From contig NZ_KB908297.1 of NCBI RefSeq assembly GCF_000382425.1, positions 159,792-210,787 on the forward strand: a DNA stretch of 50,996 nucleotides. The letters are read 5' to 3'. Of this stretch, positions 20,301-28,633 are shown in pieces; the first letter of the stretch is position 1, and every line of letters starts with the position of its first letter. This DNA is from Empedobacter brevis NBRC 14943 = ATCC 43319 (GTDB lineage Bacteria; Bacteroidota; Bacteroidia; Flavobacteriales; Weeksellaceae). The notes beneath the pieces are model-generated. The model saw only the letters and a list, made by a program, of their open reading frames with translations, did not search any database and was not told the DNA's origin. Both the position numbers and the translations under genes were made by a program.

Positions 20301-20587
20301 TTCTTTAATGAAACGTTATAAGTGGAAGAACTCCCTACAACAAATGTTTGTGTCGGTAATCCAATGGATTCAACAGTAATTTTATCTCCCTCATTTGCTC
20401 CAATACTAAATTTTCCATCTTCACCAGTAACGACTTCCTTTCCTGAAGAAGTTGTTACTAGAGCATCAGCAACTGGAAAACCATCTGGATCAGTTACAGT
20501 TCCTGTAACTGTCTTTTCTTGCGCATATAAAGAAGTTCCTAAAAGAATCCCTCCCAATACAAACAAGTTTTTTAAATTTCTCCTCAT
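17345..20587 (-). CDS. SusC/RagA-family TonB-dependent outer-membrane transporter
   Basis: A 1080-residue SusC homologue. Residues 1-22 are the signal peptide. A carboxypeptidase-like beta-sandwich domain (TVTGTVTDPDGFPVADALV onward, about 25-105) comes next. The plug (about 115-250) contains DALSGEVAGLDI, GFGSLFGNNQALVVVDG and ALYGSRGQNGVIMITTKKG, all typical of SusC. The 22-stranded barrel ends in Val-Gln-Phe. It forms a transporter with the SusD protein 12 bases downstream. A TTTG-N18-TAAGTTTA promoter lies 27 bases before the ATG. Confidence 0.95.
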   Translation of the reverse strand: MRRNLKNLFVLGGILLGTSLYAQEKTVTGTVTDPDGFPVADALVTTSSGKEVVTGEDGKFSIGANEGDKITVESIGLPTQTFVVGSSSTYNVSLKKTETIELEGAVVTALGITRDKKSLGYSTQQVSGETISATPVSNFADALSGEVAGLDIKSSGTMGGSSNMVIRGFGSLFGNNQALVVVDGTPINNGTYNTANQTTGRGGFDYGNAASDINPNDIETLNVLKGAAATALYGSRGQNGVIMITTKKGKKSKGIGVEFNSAVTVGSADKATLPRYQKKYGAGYGPLSIADGGHPDNPYFTVGPNNSFVTQFGADASYGAAFDPNLMVYQWNSLFEGMPQFGMATPWVAAKNDPNSIWGISSTFVNSASFSGSNDDGGFRVGFTNNLTNGNLVNSELKRNTLSFSGDYKLTDKLKATGSIIYTNNKGKGRVGTGYDGLNPMQAFRQWWQVNVDLKEQEQAYLLTKKNASWNVKSLTNNSPQYTDNYYWMRYENYQNDSRDRYTGNASLDYKINSWLSVTGRYAFDNYDEVREGRVAVGSAGSLGEYMYFKQSVSENNYDVIFNVNKNITEDITLDANAGWNLRVEKVDRFIGITNGGLSIPGLYTLANSKNALTAEDITQFRGTKKVDGMYARASFGFYNLFYLDGSIRTDRSSSLWSGAQNRYWYPSVSGSFVFSELMKGSFINFGKLRANYAKVGNDTDLYNLYNTYALNASFNGVGSATNPSRFKNQFLKPESMNEFEVGLEMAMFKNRVSFDVSYYNRKTVDLITPVDVSSSSGASSIWMNAGDMVNKGIEASLNVVPVKSEDFTWRLGFNFAKNKNEVLKLADGVDYLQLAGMQASISVGAQVGEAYGVIRGTGFVYDDNGNKVVGANGQYLASPSTTVIGNMNPDWTGGIKNMVSYKNLSLSFLIDFQKGGDVFSLDTWYGYATGLYDNFTSGLNDLGNPVRNTIANGGGVILPGVKQDGSPNDIRVDASNGNGRGNPWGYLTGTAPREAHIYDASFVKLRNVTLTYDLPERLLNSTFIKKLSVSAIGRNLWIIHKNVPWSDPEAGLSAGNIQGYQSGAHPTIREVGASIKVQF

Positions 20588-20613
20588 TTGTTAAAATATT
20601 TTTAAAACTATCA

Positions 20614-20643
20614 TAAACTTAAGATTTCTCTAACATTTACAAA
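20614..20643 (-). promoter_or_regulatory. susC-susD promoter candidate
   Basis: On the minus strand, TTTG (20643-20640), 18 bases, then TAAGTTTA (20621-20614), one mismatch from TAnnTTTG. It lies 27 bases before the susC ATG. Confidence 0.5.
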
Positions 20644-20862
20644 ACTTTTTTTTATTAAAGTTTTAGAATTTTGTTAAAAATTTAAAAAATATCTCAAACT
20701 TTTATCATATTAAGAAATAGAACAATTCATTTTTTACATGATTTACATCAGAAGACAATGATGATATGAAGTTTTATTACTAAAGAGTTATACACTTTAT
20801 TGGTAAAACACAATATGATTTGAATACAACAAAACATAATTTCCAATTGTACTTTTCCTTGA

Positions 20863-21486
20863 ATGTTTATACTTTTGGAAAAAATAGCATTGGAAAAAGT
20901 ATTGACAAACTTCAAATATGAAATAGGGTGTGATGAAGCTGGAAGAGGATGCTTAAGCGGCCCTGTTGTAGCAGCTGCCGTAATATTAGGAGAAAATTTT
21001 GAAAATGATATCATTAACGATTCTAAGCAACTATCTGAAAAGAAAAGAAAATCATTAAGATCTTTTATAGAAACTCATGCAAAATTTTGGGCAATTGGTA
21101 TTGTTTGGCCTTCTGAAATTGATAAAATCAATATTCTTAATGCCAGCTTTCTGGCTATGCACCGCGCAATTGATCAATTAGACTGTCCAAAAGAGATGAT
21201 CATCGTTGATGGAAATAGATTTAATCCTTATCACGATATACCTCACCAATGTATTGTAAAAGGTGATTCAAAGTATATGAATATCGCAGCAGCTTCCATC
21301 TTAGCCAAGACTTACCGAGATGAATATATGGAAAAAATTCATGATGAATTTCCTATGTATGATTGGAAACAAAATAAAGGATATCCAACAAAGGCCCATC
21401 GTTCTGCTATAAAGGAATACGGGGCTACTCCTTATCATCGAATGAGTTTTAGATTATTACCGGAACAATTGAATTTGGATTTGTAA
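20863..21486 (+). CDS. rnhB: Ribonuclease HII
   Basis: Cleaves RNA in RNA/DNA hybrids and starts removal of single ribonucleotides from DNA. The DEAGRG motif is at residues 24-29, with further acidic sites in NDSKQLS, IIVDGN and the C-terminal GYPTKAH region. The 207-residue length is normal. The ATG at 20863 is the only nearby ATG; TTG codons shortly downstream are possible alternatives because most family members have only about 10 residues before DEAG. Transcribed alone, ending in a strong hairpin. Confidence 0.95.
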   Translation: MFILLEKIALEKVLTNFKYEIGCDEAGRGCLSGPVVAAAVILGENFENDIINDSKQLSEKKRKSLRSFIETHAKFWAIGIVWPSEIDKINILNASFLAMHRAIDQLDCPKEMIIVDGNRFNPYHDIPHQCIVKGDSKYMNIAAASILAKTYRDEYMEKIHDEFPMYDWKQNKGYPTKAHRSAIKEYGATPYHRMSFRLLPEQLNLDL

Positions 21487-21530
21487 ATAAAAAGAGAGAG
21501 AGACCTTAAGGTCTCTCTCTCTTTTTATTT
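21485..21530. terminator. Long GA/CT-rich bidirectional terminator
   Basis: A perfect 21-bp inverted repeat with a TTAA loop: AAATAAAAAGAGAGAGAGACC against its complement. It directly follows the rnhB stop and faces the protease gene stop 10 bases away, so it serves both. Confidence 0.92.
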
Positions 21531-21539
21531 ACACTAGCT

Positions 21540-23735
21540 TTATTTTTTCGTTACTTTTTGTGTATAAGTTCTTTTATCTGTTTTGATATTTAACAAATAA
21601 ATTCCTTTCGGATAATTCGACAAATCGATTTTCGTTTCTTTTTTATCCATTTTTTTCGTTTCTGTTAACAATTTCCCTCCCATATCATAAACCTGATAAC
21701 CAACAATTGATTCTTTACTTGATAATGTTACAAAATCTGTTGTCGGGTTTGGATATATTGAAAACTCTACTTTACTAAGATCTTCTAATCCCAATGAATT
21801 ACAATTTATTTCTGCTATCCAACCTTTTAGTTCCAATCCTCCATCTGATCTAAATCTAACAGTAATGGCACCTGAATCGTCCGTAGAGACAAATGGTCCG
21901 GGAATTTTATTTCCGTTCAGTTCTTTTCCATCAGGAAATAATTTGGCTACAGTTGGAGTTGCTCCGTTATAAATATTCATATAATCATATAATTCTCCTT
22001 GCTCACTTGCAGGCTCTATGTCAAATTCTGTGAATGTAATTGAGACTTTTTCTCCTGCTACCAGCGGTTTAAAGATTTTCGTCACATTCTCATTAGGAGA
22101 ATAATTTCCATTTGGTCCTCCAGAGTCATAATACAAATCTCCATTACAATAATCTCCGGGAATCTCTATAATCCTTGTTACCGCTGAAGAATTTGATGTC
22201 TCAGAACATTTATTTGCGACTTCTATTCTATAATAAGCATTTCTATCTAAGTTATCAAAAGTTAGTGTTTTAGAAGTCGTTTCTTTCCATTGTGCATCGG
22301 CAGCGCCAATTTTTTGAAATTTGTAAATCCAAGCAGTTCCAACATCATCATTTAAAGTATAAGTAATTGTACGGTCGTTTAAAGAGCCTGTTACAGATTT
22401 TATAGTTTGTTGACACGTCATGCTGCAATCTGTACTTAAACAAATTTTTCCGTCAACAGTTGCACGAATTAAATTTGCCGGTTGTTTTCCAAACCCATTC
22501 GAGAAATTAATCCCAACTCCTCCTATTAAATGACAATAACTCATGATAGTTCCCTTATCTGCATATGGAATAGGACCAATAGCACAATCTCCATCCGGGT
22601 ATCCAGCCTGCGCTCCACAACCATCAATTTGAGTATTATCTCCGTTCCATGCACATGCGTGTGTATGTGGAGAACCTAAAGCATGTCCCATTTCATGAGT
22701 CATCGCCATAATCGTCCAAGAATAAACAGGTACATCATTATACGTCATATTAATTCCTGAATAGGCATAATGATAATCATTGTTACACATTGAATTTAGG
22801 TATGCTACAGAAGTCGTTGAAGGATAATTTACTAAATGTGCAAAATCTCCGTCAAAATCTGTTCTCGTTGTTCTGAACCTATTTAACTGTGCATTATAAT
22901 CTCCTGTATACGGATCTTGTTCTTTCCAAATCATTACCTTAGATAGAGAGGTTCTAATGTAATCGTTTGTATAAAGTGTTGCTATATTGTTATGAATTGC
23001 CGTTAGCCAATCTAATGTCTTTGTTTCATCCAATCCATTTTGTTTATATGGTGCATACGCAATCTCATAGTAGACACGAACACATTTTTCTGTCATTTCG
23101 TTCGTGCTCTTTTGTAAGATTTTAGGATCATAATTGGGTTTGTAGTTTTTATTTTCCTCCAATTGATCTACAGCGCACTTCACATTGTTTTTGGCTTCTA
23201 CATTATAAGAAGAATACGTTACATACTCTTCAGAATTTTGTAATTTTCCAATTACCACATCTCCTAAAGCTGTAGAAGATGCTACACCAATTACCTGATC
23301 TTTAAAGATAGAAATCGCTACAACAGATGTGTTATCTCCACCAATGATTCCTTGATAATATACACCAGGCTGATAATTAATCAATTGATTGTTTTGATCA
23401 ACAGCTCTAAAATTATCTGTGAATAATGCTTCATTTTTTACCAATTCTAAACTGATTTCACGTCCTTCAAATGGAACTTCCAATGTGAGTGTAACCGGTT
23501 TTGCCTGATATAATTTAGATAATTCTGCTTTTTCTAAATTAAATACGGAAACACCTTTTGCAAAATCAGTGAATTGATTTCCTTTTTGCTGTATAGCGCT
23601 GCTAAATACATTGTACGATTTAAAACTGCGACTTGTTAATTTAGCTTGTTCTACCTTCTTTGGAATTGGTTGTAGCTGTCCAAATGATAAAGTACTAAAT
23701 ACAAATGCAATTAAAAGTAAAATTAATTTCTTCAT
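21540..23735 (-). CDS. Secreted reprolysin-like zinc metalloprotease, T9SS cargo
   Basis: A 731-residue exported protease. Residues 1-19 are the signal peptide and about 20-210 a propeptide. The catalytic domain (about 215-435) contains HEMGHALGSPH at residues 347-357, giving zinc ligands His347, His351 and His357 with catalytic Glu348 (M12-like HExxHxxGxxH), plus cysteines for disulphides. A fibronectin-like segment (about 440-525) and a CUB-like domain (about 530-645) follow. The last ~75 residues are a type IX secretion sorting domain (FSIYPNPTTDFVTL ... VYDMGGKLL ... GIYLLNI ... QKVTKK), which directs transport across the outer membrane and surface attachment or release. Probably degrades extracellular protein. 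Monocistronic. Confidence 0.92.
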   Translation of the reverse strand: MKKLILLLIAFVFSTLSFGQLQPIPKKVEQAKLTSRSFKSYNVFSSAIQQKGNQFTDFAKGVSVFNLEKAELSKLYQAKPVTLTLEVPFEGREISLELVKNEALFTDNFRAVDQNNQLINYQPGVYYQGIIGGDNTSVVAISIFKDQVIGVASSTALGDVVIGKLQNSEEYVTYSSYNVEAKNNVKCAVDQLEENKNYKPNYDPKILQKSTNEMTEKCVRVYYEIAYAPYKQNGLDETKTLDWLTAIHNNIATLYTNDYIRTSLSKVMIWKEQDPYTGDYNAQLNRFRTTRTDFDGDFAHLVNYPSTTSVAYLNSMCNNDYHYAYSGINMTYNDVPVYSWTIMAMTHEMGHALGSPHTHACAWNGDNTQIDGCGAQAGYPDGDCAIGPIPYADKGTIMSYCHLIGGVGINFSNGFGKQPANLIRATVDGKICLSTDCSMTCQQTIKSVTGSLNDRTITYTLNDDVGTAWIYKFQKIGAADAQWKETTSKTLTFDNLDRNAYYRIEVANKCSETSNSSAVTRIIEIPGDYCNGDLYYDSGGPNGNYSPNENVTKIFKPLVAGEKVSITFTEFDIEPASEQGELYDYMNIYNGATPTVAKLFPDGKELNGNKIPGPFVSTDDSGAITVRFRSDGGLELKGWIAEINCNSLGLEDLSKVEFSIYPNPTTDFVTLSSKESIVGYQVYDMGGKLLTETKKMDKKETKIDLSNYPKGIYLLNIKTDKRTYTQKVTKK

Positions 23736-23791
23736 ATTTTTTTGTGTTAATTGATGTAAATATATCTCTTTTCATTTTTTAAGCATAAAAA

Positions 23792-23816
23792 AAGAGCAGA
23801 TAATTTTTCTGCTCTT
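23792..23816 (-). terminator. Terminator of the ddl-coaD operon
   Basis: AAGAGCAGA and TCTGCTCTT form a 9-bp stem; on the minus strand it is followed by seven T. Confidence 0.85.
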
Positions 23817-23845
23817 CTTGTTTCTTTTTACTATAATACAATATT

Positions 23846-24307
23846 TTATATTCTTACCATGTCCGGAACTAAAATTTCATACTTCCCTCCATTTCGCATT
23901 ACATCTCGTACGATACTCGAGCTAATGTAAGCCTTACCTGAAGATGTTAACAAGAAAATAGTTTCTATATTATGATTTGTAATCGCTCGATTTGTATGTG
24001 CAATTGCTTTTTCAAACTCAAAATCAGCCGGATTGCGAAGTCCTCGTAAAATAAACTGTGCGTTTACTTCATCACAAAAATCAACTGTTAAACCTTTGTA
24101 TGCCATCACTTCTACATTTTCAAATTTTGCGACTGAATCTTCAATAAACTTAATTCTTTGCTCCAATGAAAACATATAATTTTTAGAAGAGTTTGTTCCT
24201 ATCGCAACGATAATCTTATCAAACAAAGGAACTGCACGCTCTATAATATCTAAATGTCCTAATGTTATCGGATCAAAAGATCCGGGAAAAACAGCTATTC
24301 TATCCAT
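23846..24307 (-). CDS. coaD: Phosphopantetheine adenylyltransferase
   Basis: Transfers AMP from ATP to 4'-phosphopantetheine to form dephospho-CoA, the fourth step of CoA synthesis from pantothenate. The 153-residue protein carries the nucleotidyltransferase motif GSFDPITLGHLDII (residues 9-22) and the C-terminal SSSIVRDV motif. It overlaps the end of ddl by 13 bases, so the two genes are cotranscribed and probably translationally coupled. Confidence 0.97.
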   Translation of the reverse strand: MDRIAVFPGSFDPITLGHLDIIERAVPLFDKIIVAIGTNSSKNYMFSLEQRIKFIEDSVAKFENVEVMAYKGLTVDFCDEVNAQFILRGLRNPADFEFEKAIAHTNRAITNHNIETIFLLTSSGKAYISSSIVRDVMRNGGKYEILVPDMVRI

Positions 24308-25284
24308 GGAGATCTTCTACTTAAAGCTAATTCTATTTCACTATCCATCAGATCTTCTAATGCAATTCCTGCATGAGCCGCTTGCTGAGGGAAAATACTT
24401 GCAGGAGAAAACCCCGGTAATGTATTCATTTCGATAAAATGCGGTTCTCCATTCACAATAATATATTCTGAACGTGAAAAACCAGACATATCGATACATT
24501 TATAAGCTTTTTCAGCAACTTCTCGAACGCGTTGTTCTACCTCTACTGTCAAACGTGCCGGCGTAATTTCATCTGATAAACCATTGTATTTCGCATCATA
24601 ATCAAAGAATTCGGTGTGCGGGACAATTTCTGTAATTCCTAAAACCATTGTTTTGCCTTTATAGTTTAATACACCTACAGAAACTTCTGTTCCATCTAAA
24701 AAAGATTCAACCAAAACTTCTTTGTCTTCATGGAACGCTTTTTCCATCGCTGCTTCAAACTCTTCTCGTTTATGAACTTTAGATATTCCTAAACTAGAAC
24801 CTGAACGATTAGGTTTCACAAAACAAGGTAAACCAACCTGGTCGATAATTTCTGCAACCGAATACTGATCTCCTTTGTTAATATAAATTGATTTCGCATG
24901 AGGAATACCATACTTACTCAATACTGCAATACAATCTTTTTTATTGAATGTTAAGGCAGATTGATAAAAAGGGCAACCATTATAAGGTAGACCAATCATT
25001 TCAAAATATGCTTGCAGATAACCATCTTCTCCCGGTGTACCATGAATGGTGTTAAAAACAACATCAAACATTCTTTTTTCACCATTTTTCTCAAATGAAA
25101 AATCACCTTTATTGATCGGATATTTTTCACCATCAATTTCGGCATACCAACCTTCTTTTAAGATTCGAACTCTTGTTTTGTCGTATTTTTCCGAATTAAG
25201 ACTTGCGTAAATTAGTTCGCAACTTTTCAACGAAACCACACTTTCGTCCGAGTATCCACCTGCTACAACTGCTACTCTTAACAT
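24295..25284 (-). CDS. ddl: D-alanine--D-alanine ligase
   Basis: Makes the D-Ala-D-Ala dipeptide of peptidoglycan precursors, using ATP. The 329-residue ATP-grasp enzyme has the N-terminal motif VAVVAGGYSDE, the substrate loop FNTIHGTPGEDG, ATP-binding PNRSGSSLGISKV, and the metal-binding C-terminal FIEMNTLPGFSP. The loop Tyr/Phe position that sets D-Ala versus D-lactate choice cannot be judged safely by eye. It leads a two-gene operon with coaD. A TATATTTG -7 box lies 19 bases before the ATG. Confidence 0.96.
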   Translation of the reverse strand: MLRVAVVAGGYSDESVVSLKSCELIYASLNSEKYDKTRVRILKEGWYAEIDGEKYPINKGDFSFEKNGEKRMFDVVFNTIHGTPGEDGYLQAYFEMIGLPYNGCPFYQSALTFNKKDCIAVLSKYGIPHAKSIYINKGDQYSVAEIIDQVGLPCFVKPNRSGSSLGISKVHKREEFEAAMEKAFHEDKEVLVESFLDGTEVSVGVLNYKGKTMVLGITEIVPHTEFFDYDAKYNGLSDEITPARLTVEVEQRVREVAEKAYKCIDMSGFSRSEYIIVNGEPHFIEMNTLPGFSPASIFPQQAAHAGIALEDLMDSEIELALSRRSPWIE

Positions 25285-25303
25285 GTTTAATTTAAAATTT
25301 ATT

Positions 25304-25311
25304 CAAATATA
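25304..25311 (-). promoter_or_regulatory. ddl -7 promoter element
   Basis: TATATTTG on the minus strand fits TAnnTTTG and lies 19 bases before the ddl ATG. No good -33 TTTG is seen. Confidence 0.45.
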
Positions 25312-25347
25312 GAACTTTGACATCAATCATAAATATTATTTTTAAAC

Positions 25348-25355
25348 TATATTTG
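25348..25355 (+). promoter_or_regulatory. PASTA-protein gene -7 promoter element
   Basis: TATATTTG fits TAnnTTTG, 20 bases before the ATG at 25376. It diverges from the matching ddl element 36 bases away. Confidence 0.5.
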
Positions 25356-25375
25356 TCCGACAATTTATCATTTCA

Positions 25376-26338
25376 ATGAAAGGAGTAAAATCAATCATTC
25401 AAGTTTTGCTGAATATAGCCATCGTTGTAGCGCTATCATTTGGGCTTTACCATTTTATTTTTAACGTTTGGTTAGATTCGTATACAAATCACAATGAATT
25501 TGTTGAAGTTCCGGATTTATCAAAAATGAATATTACTGATGCTACAGCTAAGTTAGAAGAACTTGGGTTAACATATGAAGTAGATAGTTCTCGTTTTGAT
25601 CCCAATACAAAACCTTTTTCAATTATGGATTTTTATCCGGCAGCACAATCTCGTGTAAAAGAAGGTCGTCGTATTTTTATCAAATCAAATCCAAAAACTT
25701 ACCGTCCCGTAGAATTACCCGATTTAATTGGAAAATCGAAACGTTTGGCTTTTACACAATTAGAAATATCAGGGCTTAAAATTGGAAAAATTATTTATGA
25801 ACCAGACTTAGCAAAAGATGCAGTTCTTAAAATATTATATAACGGAAAAATTGTTAAAGCCGGAGAACAATTACCTCGCTTTGCTACCGTGGATTTAGTT
25901 TTAGGACGCGGAATGTTATCTGGTGTACGAATGCCAAACTTAATCAATTTAACATTGACAGATGCTAAAAAATCGATCAAAGATAATTTCTTTGAAATCG
26001 GACAGATTAAATTTATTGGAGCATCTAACGATACGATTAACGCAAGGGTGGTGTATCAATTCCCATTTGCAACAGATACCTATGACCAAGGACAACCGAT
26101 CGACCTTTGGTTATCAACAGAACCTCGTGATAAAATTAGAACACAATTGAAAGAGCTGGATATTCAGTACAAGAATTTCGGTGAAGATACAATAAGAGGT
26201 TCGCAATACAGAGATATTATAACACAAAAAGCTGAGCAACAAATAAAAGATTTGCAGCAACAACAAAATAATCCAACAACGGAACAGCCTAAGCCAACAG
26301 AAGCGCCTAAAGCTCCGGAAGAAGTGATTATAGAATAG
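25376..26338 (+). CDS. PASTA-domain membrane protein
   Basis: A 320-residue protein with one membrane helix (residues 9-31) and a periplasmic part with three PASTA repeats starting at about residues 42 (VEVPDLSKMNITDA), 115 (VELPDLIGKSKRLA) and 187 (VRMPNLINLTLTDA). The C-terminus is a Gln/Pro-rich tail. PASTA domains bind peptidoglycan fragments or beta-lactams in other proteins; there is no kinase or penicillin-binding domain here. It diverges from ddl, a peptidoglycan precursor gene, which fits a cell-wall role. The rluD-type gene begins 7 bases downstream. Confidence 0.88.
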   Translation: MKGVKSIIQVLLNIAIVVALSFGLYHFIFNVWLDSYTNHNEFVEVPDLSKMNITDATAKLEELGLTYEVDSSRFDPNTKPFSIMDFYPAAQSRVKEGRRIFIKSNPKTYRPVELPDLIGKSKRLAFTQLEISGLKIGKIIYEPDLAKDAVLKILYNGKIVKAGEQLPRFATVDLVLGRGMLSGVRMPNLINLTLTDAKKSIKDNFFEIGQIKFIGASNDTINARVVYQFPFATDTYDQGQPIDLWLSTEPRDKIRTQLKELDIQYKNFGEDTIRGSQYRDIITQKAEQQIKDLQQQQNNPTTEQPKPTEAPKAPEEVIIE

Positions 26339-26345
26339 AAAAAAA

Positions 26346-27437
26346 ATGACAGAAGATTTAGAAGATTTCTTACAAGAGGAAGACGACAATAAATTATACG
26401 AACATTTCTCAATAACGGTTGACAAAGGTCAATCGTTATTGCGTATTGACAAGTTCTTAATGGTTCGAATTGAGAATGCGACACGAAATAAGATACAACA
26501 AGCGGCAGATAACGGGAATATTTTAGTGAATAATGCACCTGTTAAATCAAATTACAAAGTGAAACCCGGTGATTTTATTCAAATCATGTTAGAAACTCCT
26601 CCTCGTGAGAATGAAGTTTTAGCAGAAGATATTCCGATCAAAATCATTTATGAAGATGATCAGGTTGTTGTAATAGATAAAGAACCAGGAATGGTTGTAC
26701 ATCCCGGACATGGAAATTACAAAGGTACATTAGTGAATGCTTTGAAATTCCATTTTGATAATTTGCCTTCAATGTCAGAGCAAATGGAACGTCCCGGATT
26801 AGTACATCGTATCGATAAAGACACAAGCGGATTATTAGTCATCGCAAAAACGGAAGTTGCTATGACTAGTTTAGCAGAACAATTCGCAGCACATACTACT
26901 GATCGTTTATACAATGCTTTGGTTTGGGGAGTTGTGAGTGAAAAAGAAGGAACAATTACCGGACATATTGGTCGACACTTAAAGGATCGTATGCAAATGG
27001 CTGTTTTCGAAGATGGTTCGCAAGGTAAACACGCGGTAACCCATTACAAAGTTTTGGAGAATTTTTCATACGTGACTTTCGTAGAATGTAAATTGGAAAC
27101 TGGTCGAACACACCAAATTCGTGCCCACTTCAAACATTTAGGACATCCTTTATTTAATGACACCCGTTATGGAGGTGATCGTATTTTGAAAGGAACAACT
27201 TTCAACAAATACAAACAGTTTGTTGACAACTGTTTTGCAGCATGCCCTCGTCAAGCTTTACATGCACGTACCTTAGGTTTTGATCATCCAACAACCGGAG
27301 AACGTATGTATTTTGAATCTCCTTTACCTGCAGATATTTTAGATATTCTGGAACGTTGGAGAAATTACTCGATCAATTCTGTACATGCAACAGAGCCTGA
27401 AGAGAAAATTGATCGTAATGCAAAAGAAATGGAATAA
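26346..27437 (+). CDS. RluD-type 23S rRNA pseudouridine synthase
   Basis: A 363-residue RluA/RluD-family enzyme that isomerises uridines in RNA. An N-terminal S4 domain (about residues 30-90, RIDKFLMVRIENATRNKIQQ) is followed by the catalytic domain with GLVHRIDKDTSGLLVIAKT; the Asp in HRIDKDTSG is the nucleophile. The R-TGRTHQIRAHF motif is also present. Assignment to RluD (positions 1911/1915/1917 of 23S rRNA) rests on the S4 domain and length and is likely but not certain. Cotranscribed with the PASTA gene. Confidence 0.92.
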   Translation: MTEDLEDFLQEEDDNKLYEHFSITVDKGQSLLRIDKFLMVRIENATRNKIQQAADNGNILVNNAPVKSNYKVKPGDFIQIMLETPPRENEVLAEDIPIKIIYEDDQVVVIDKEPGMVVHPGHGNYKGTLVNALKFHFDNLPSMSEQMERPGLVHRIDKDTSGLLVIAKTEVAMTSLAEQFAAHTTDRLYNALVWGVVSEKEGTITGHIGRHLKDRMQMAVFEDGSQGKHAVTHYKVLENFSYVTFVECKLETGRTHQIRAHFKHLGHPLFNDTRYGGDRILKGTTFNKYKQFVDNCFAACPRQALHARTLGFDHPTTGERMYFESPLPADILDILERWRNYSINSVHATEPEEKIDRNAKEME

Positions 27438-27453
27438 TCATTTTTAAAATCAT

Positions 27454-27483
27454 AAAAAAGCACTTCAAGAGAAGTGCTTTTTT
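27454..27483. terminator. Bidirectional terminator between the RluD-type gene and the AraC gene
   Basis: AAAAAAGCACTTC and GAAGTGCTTTTTT form a 13-bp stem around AAGA between two convergent genes. Confidence 0.92.
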
Positions 27484-27504
27484 ATTCCTTTCATTTTATA
27501 AAAT

Positions 27505-28524
27505 CTATATTTTCACAATTCTTGTATTCATCTTCTTCAATAATTTAGTATCATTTCTTAAAGTTCCCGGTGAAATACTGAAATATTTTTTAAACGCATT
27601 ACTAAAATTAGAAAGATTGATATATCCACATTTTCGACTTATTTCTTCTATTGTCAATTCTGTATCAAGAAGAAAACGTTTGGCTTTGTTCATTCTTAAA
27701 TCCTGTAAATATCCAAAAATCGTCGTTCCAAAAACACTCTTAAATCCTACTTTTAGTTTTGTTTCATTAATTCCGATTCTTTTCGAAAGTTCCTTTATTG
27801 TAATCGGGCGATTCATACAATCAGTAATAAGCTGGGCAGCATGTTTTATACAATCAATATCCCGTGTTGAAAGTTTTATCGGATAACTTTCATTTGTTTC
27901 TTCAAAACAATAAGCAATAATTTCCCTGATTTTTGATTCAAGATATAGTTTACGGGTAAGTCCTTCATAACAACAACATTCAATATCCTGGATGGCTAAT
28001 AATATTTTTGAGTTCAGCTTGATATTATTATCGGTAAGACCAACACTTCTATGCTGTACAATCTGAGTAAGAAATGAATCCAATTTTTGATTTTCGCCCC
28101 AATACTCACTTAGCATTTTCAATGGAAAATGAATGTCAAAAGTACTATACTCATCCTCTTTATGAAAGGAGATCTCTGATTTTTCATCGCTTGGTGCGAC
28201 ATAAATCATATTTCCTGTCATGGGGGCAACCTCCTCCGAAGCGATAAAAGAATTTTTATAATATATAGCTGATCCTGAAAGGTTAAAATGTAATTCTAAA
28301 AAAGGATCTTTTGAAAAGCAATCCAATATCAGGTCATTTTTCATACAATAATTTGTCCTTACGACAGCCAAACCTTCTTTGATTATTTCTTCATCGATTG
28401 AGACATTAACATTATCCTCTAAGAAATTATTTTTAACCATATTATCCTTTATTTCGTCAGCAGCTGAAAACTGACGTTGATTGATTATTTCTAAAAAATC
28501 AAAAGCATCTACTCTATAACTCAT
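27505..28524 (-). CDS. AraC-family transcriptional regulator of the siderophore locus
   Basis: A 339-residue regulator. Residues 1-220 form a poorly conserved sensing domain. The two helix-turn-helix motifs lie in the last ~100 residues: TIKELSKRIGINETKLKVGFKS and LTIEEISRKCGYINLSNFSNAF, followed by KKYFSISPGTLR. It is divergently transcribed from the seven-gene siderophore operon with 109 bases between the start codons. This is the usual arrangement for AraC regulators such as PchR that sense an intracellular ferric siderophore and activate the receptor gene; the ligand here is inferred. The ATG is well placed. Confidence 0.9.
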   Translation of the reverse strand: MSYRVDAFDFLEIINQRQFSAADEIKDNMVKNNFLEDNVNVSIDEEIIKEGLAVVRTNYCMKNDLILDCFSKDPFLELHFNLSGSAIYYKNSFIASEEVAPMTGNMIYVAPSDEKSEISFHKEDEYSTFDIHFPLKMLSEYWGENQKLDSFLTQIVQHRSVGLTDNNIKLNSKILLAIQDIECCCYEGLTRKLYLESKIREIIAYCFEETNESYPIKLSTRDIDCIKHAAQLITDCMNRPITIKELSKRIGINETKLKVGFKSVFGTTIFGYLQDLRMNKAKRFLLDTELTIEEISRKCGYINLSNFSNAFKKYFSISPGTLRNDTKLLKKMNTRIVKI

Positions 28525-28586
28525 ACGGAACCTTTATTCGTAAATATTAAAACCAAATTCGTAATAATACTTCAACCTTAACAAAA

Positions 28587-28594
28587 TATTTTTG
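28587..28594 (+). promoter_or_regulatory. -7 promoter element of the siderophore operon
   Basis: TATTTTTG matches TAnnTTTG exactly, 39 bases before the receptor ATG at 28634. No TTTG lies at the -33 position, as expected for a promoter that needs an activator. It also excludes the ATG at 28592 as the start. Confidence 0.6.
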
Positions 28595-28633
28595 CATAAA
28601 GATATGTTATTTAAATTTATTCTAAATAAAAAT

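Noticed and set aside
19800-20594. Plus-strand frames of 72 and 90 codons opposite susC
   Set aside because: Antisense shadows of the conserved SusC N-terminus; no promoter or family.
26114-26538. Two overlapping minus-strand frames of 103 and 124 codons
   Set aside because: They are antisense to the PASTA and RluD-type genes and rich in Cys/Leu/Ser, typical shadow frames of Gln/Glu-rich coding sequence.
28592-28633. Upstream ATG for the TonB receptor
   Set aside because: It overlaps the -7 element and would place 14 extra residues before the signal peptide.
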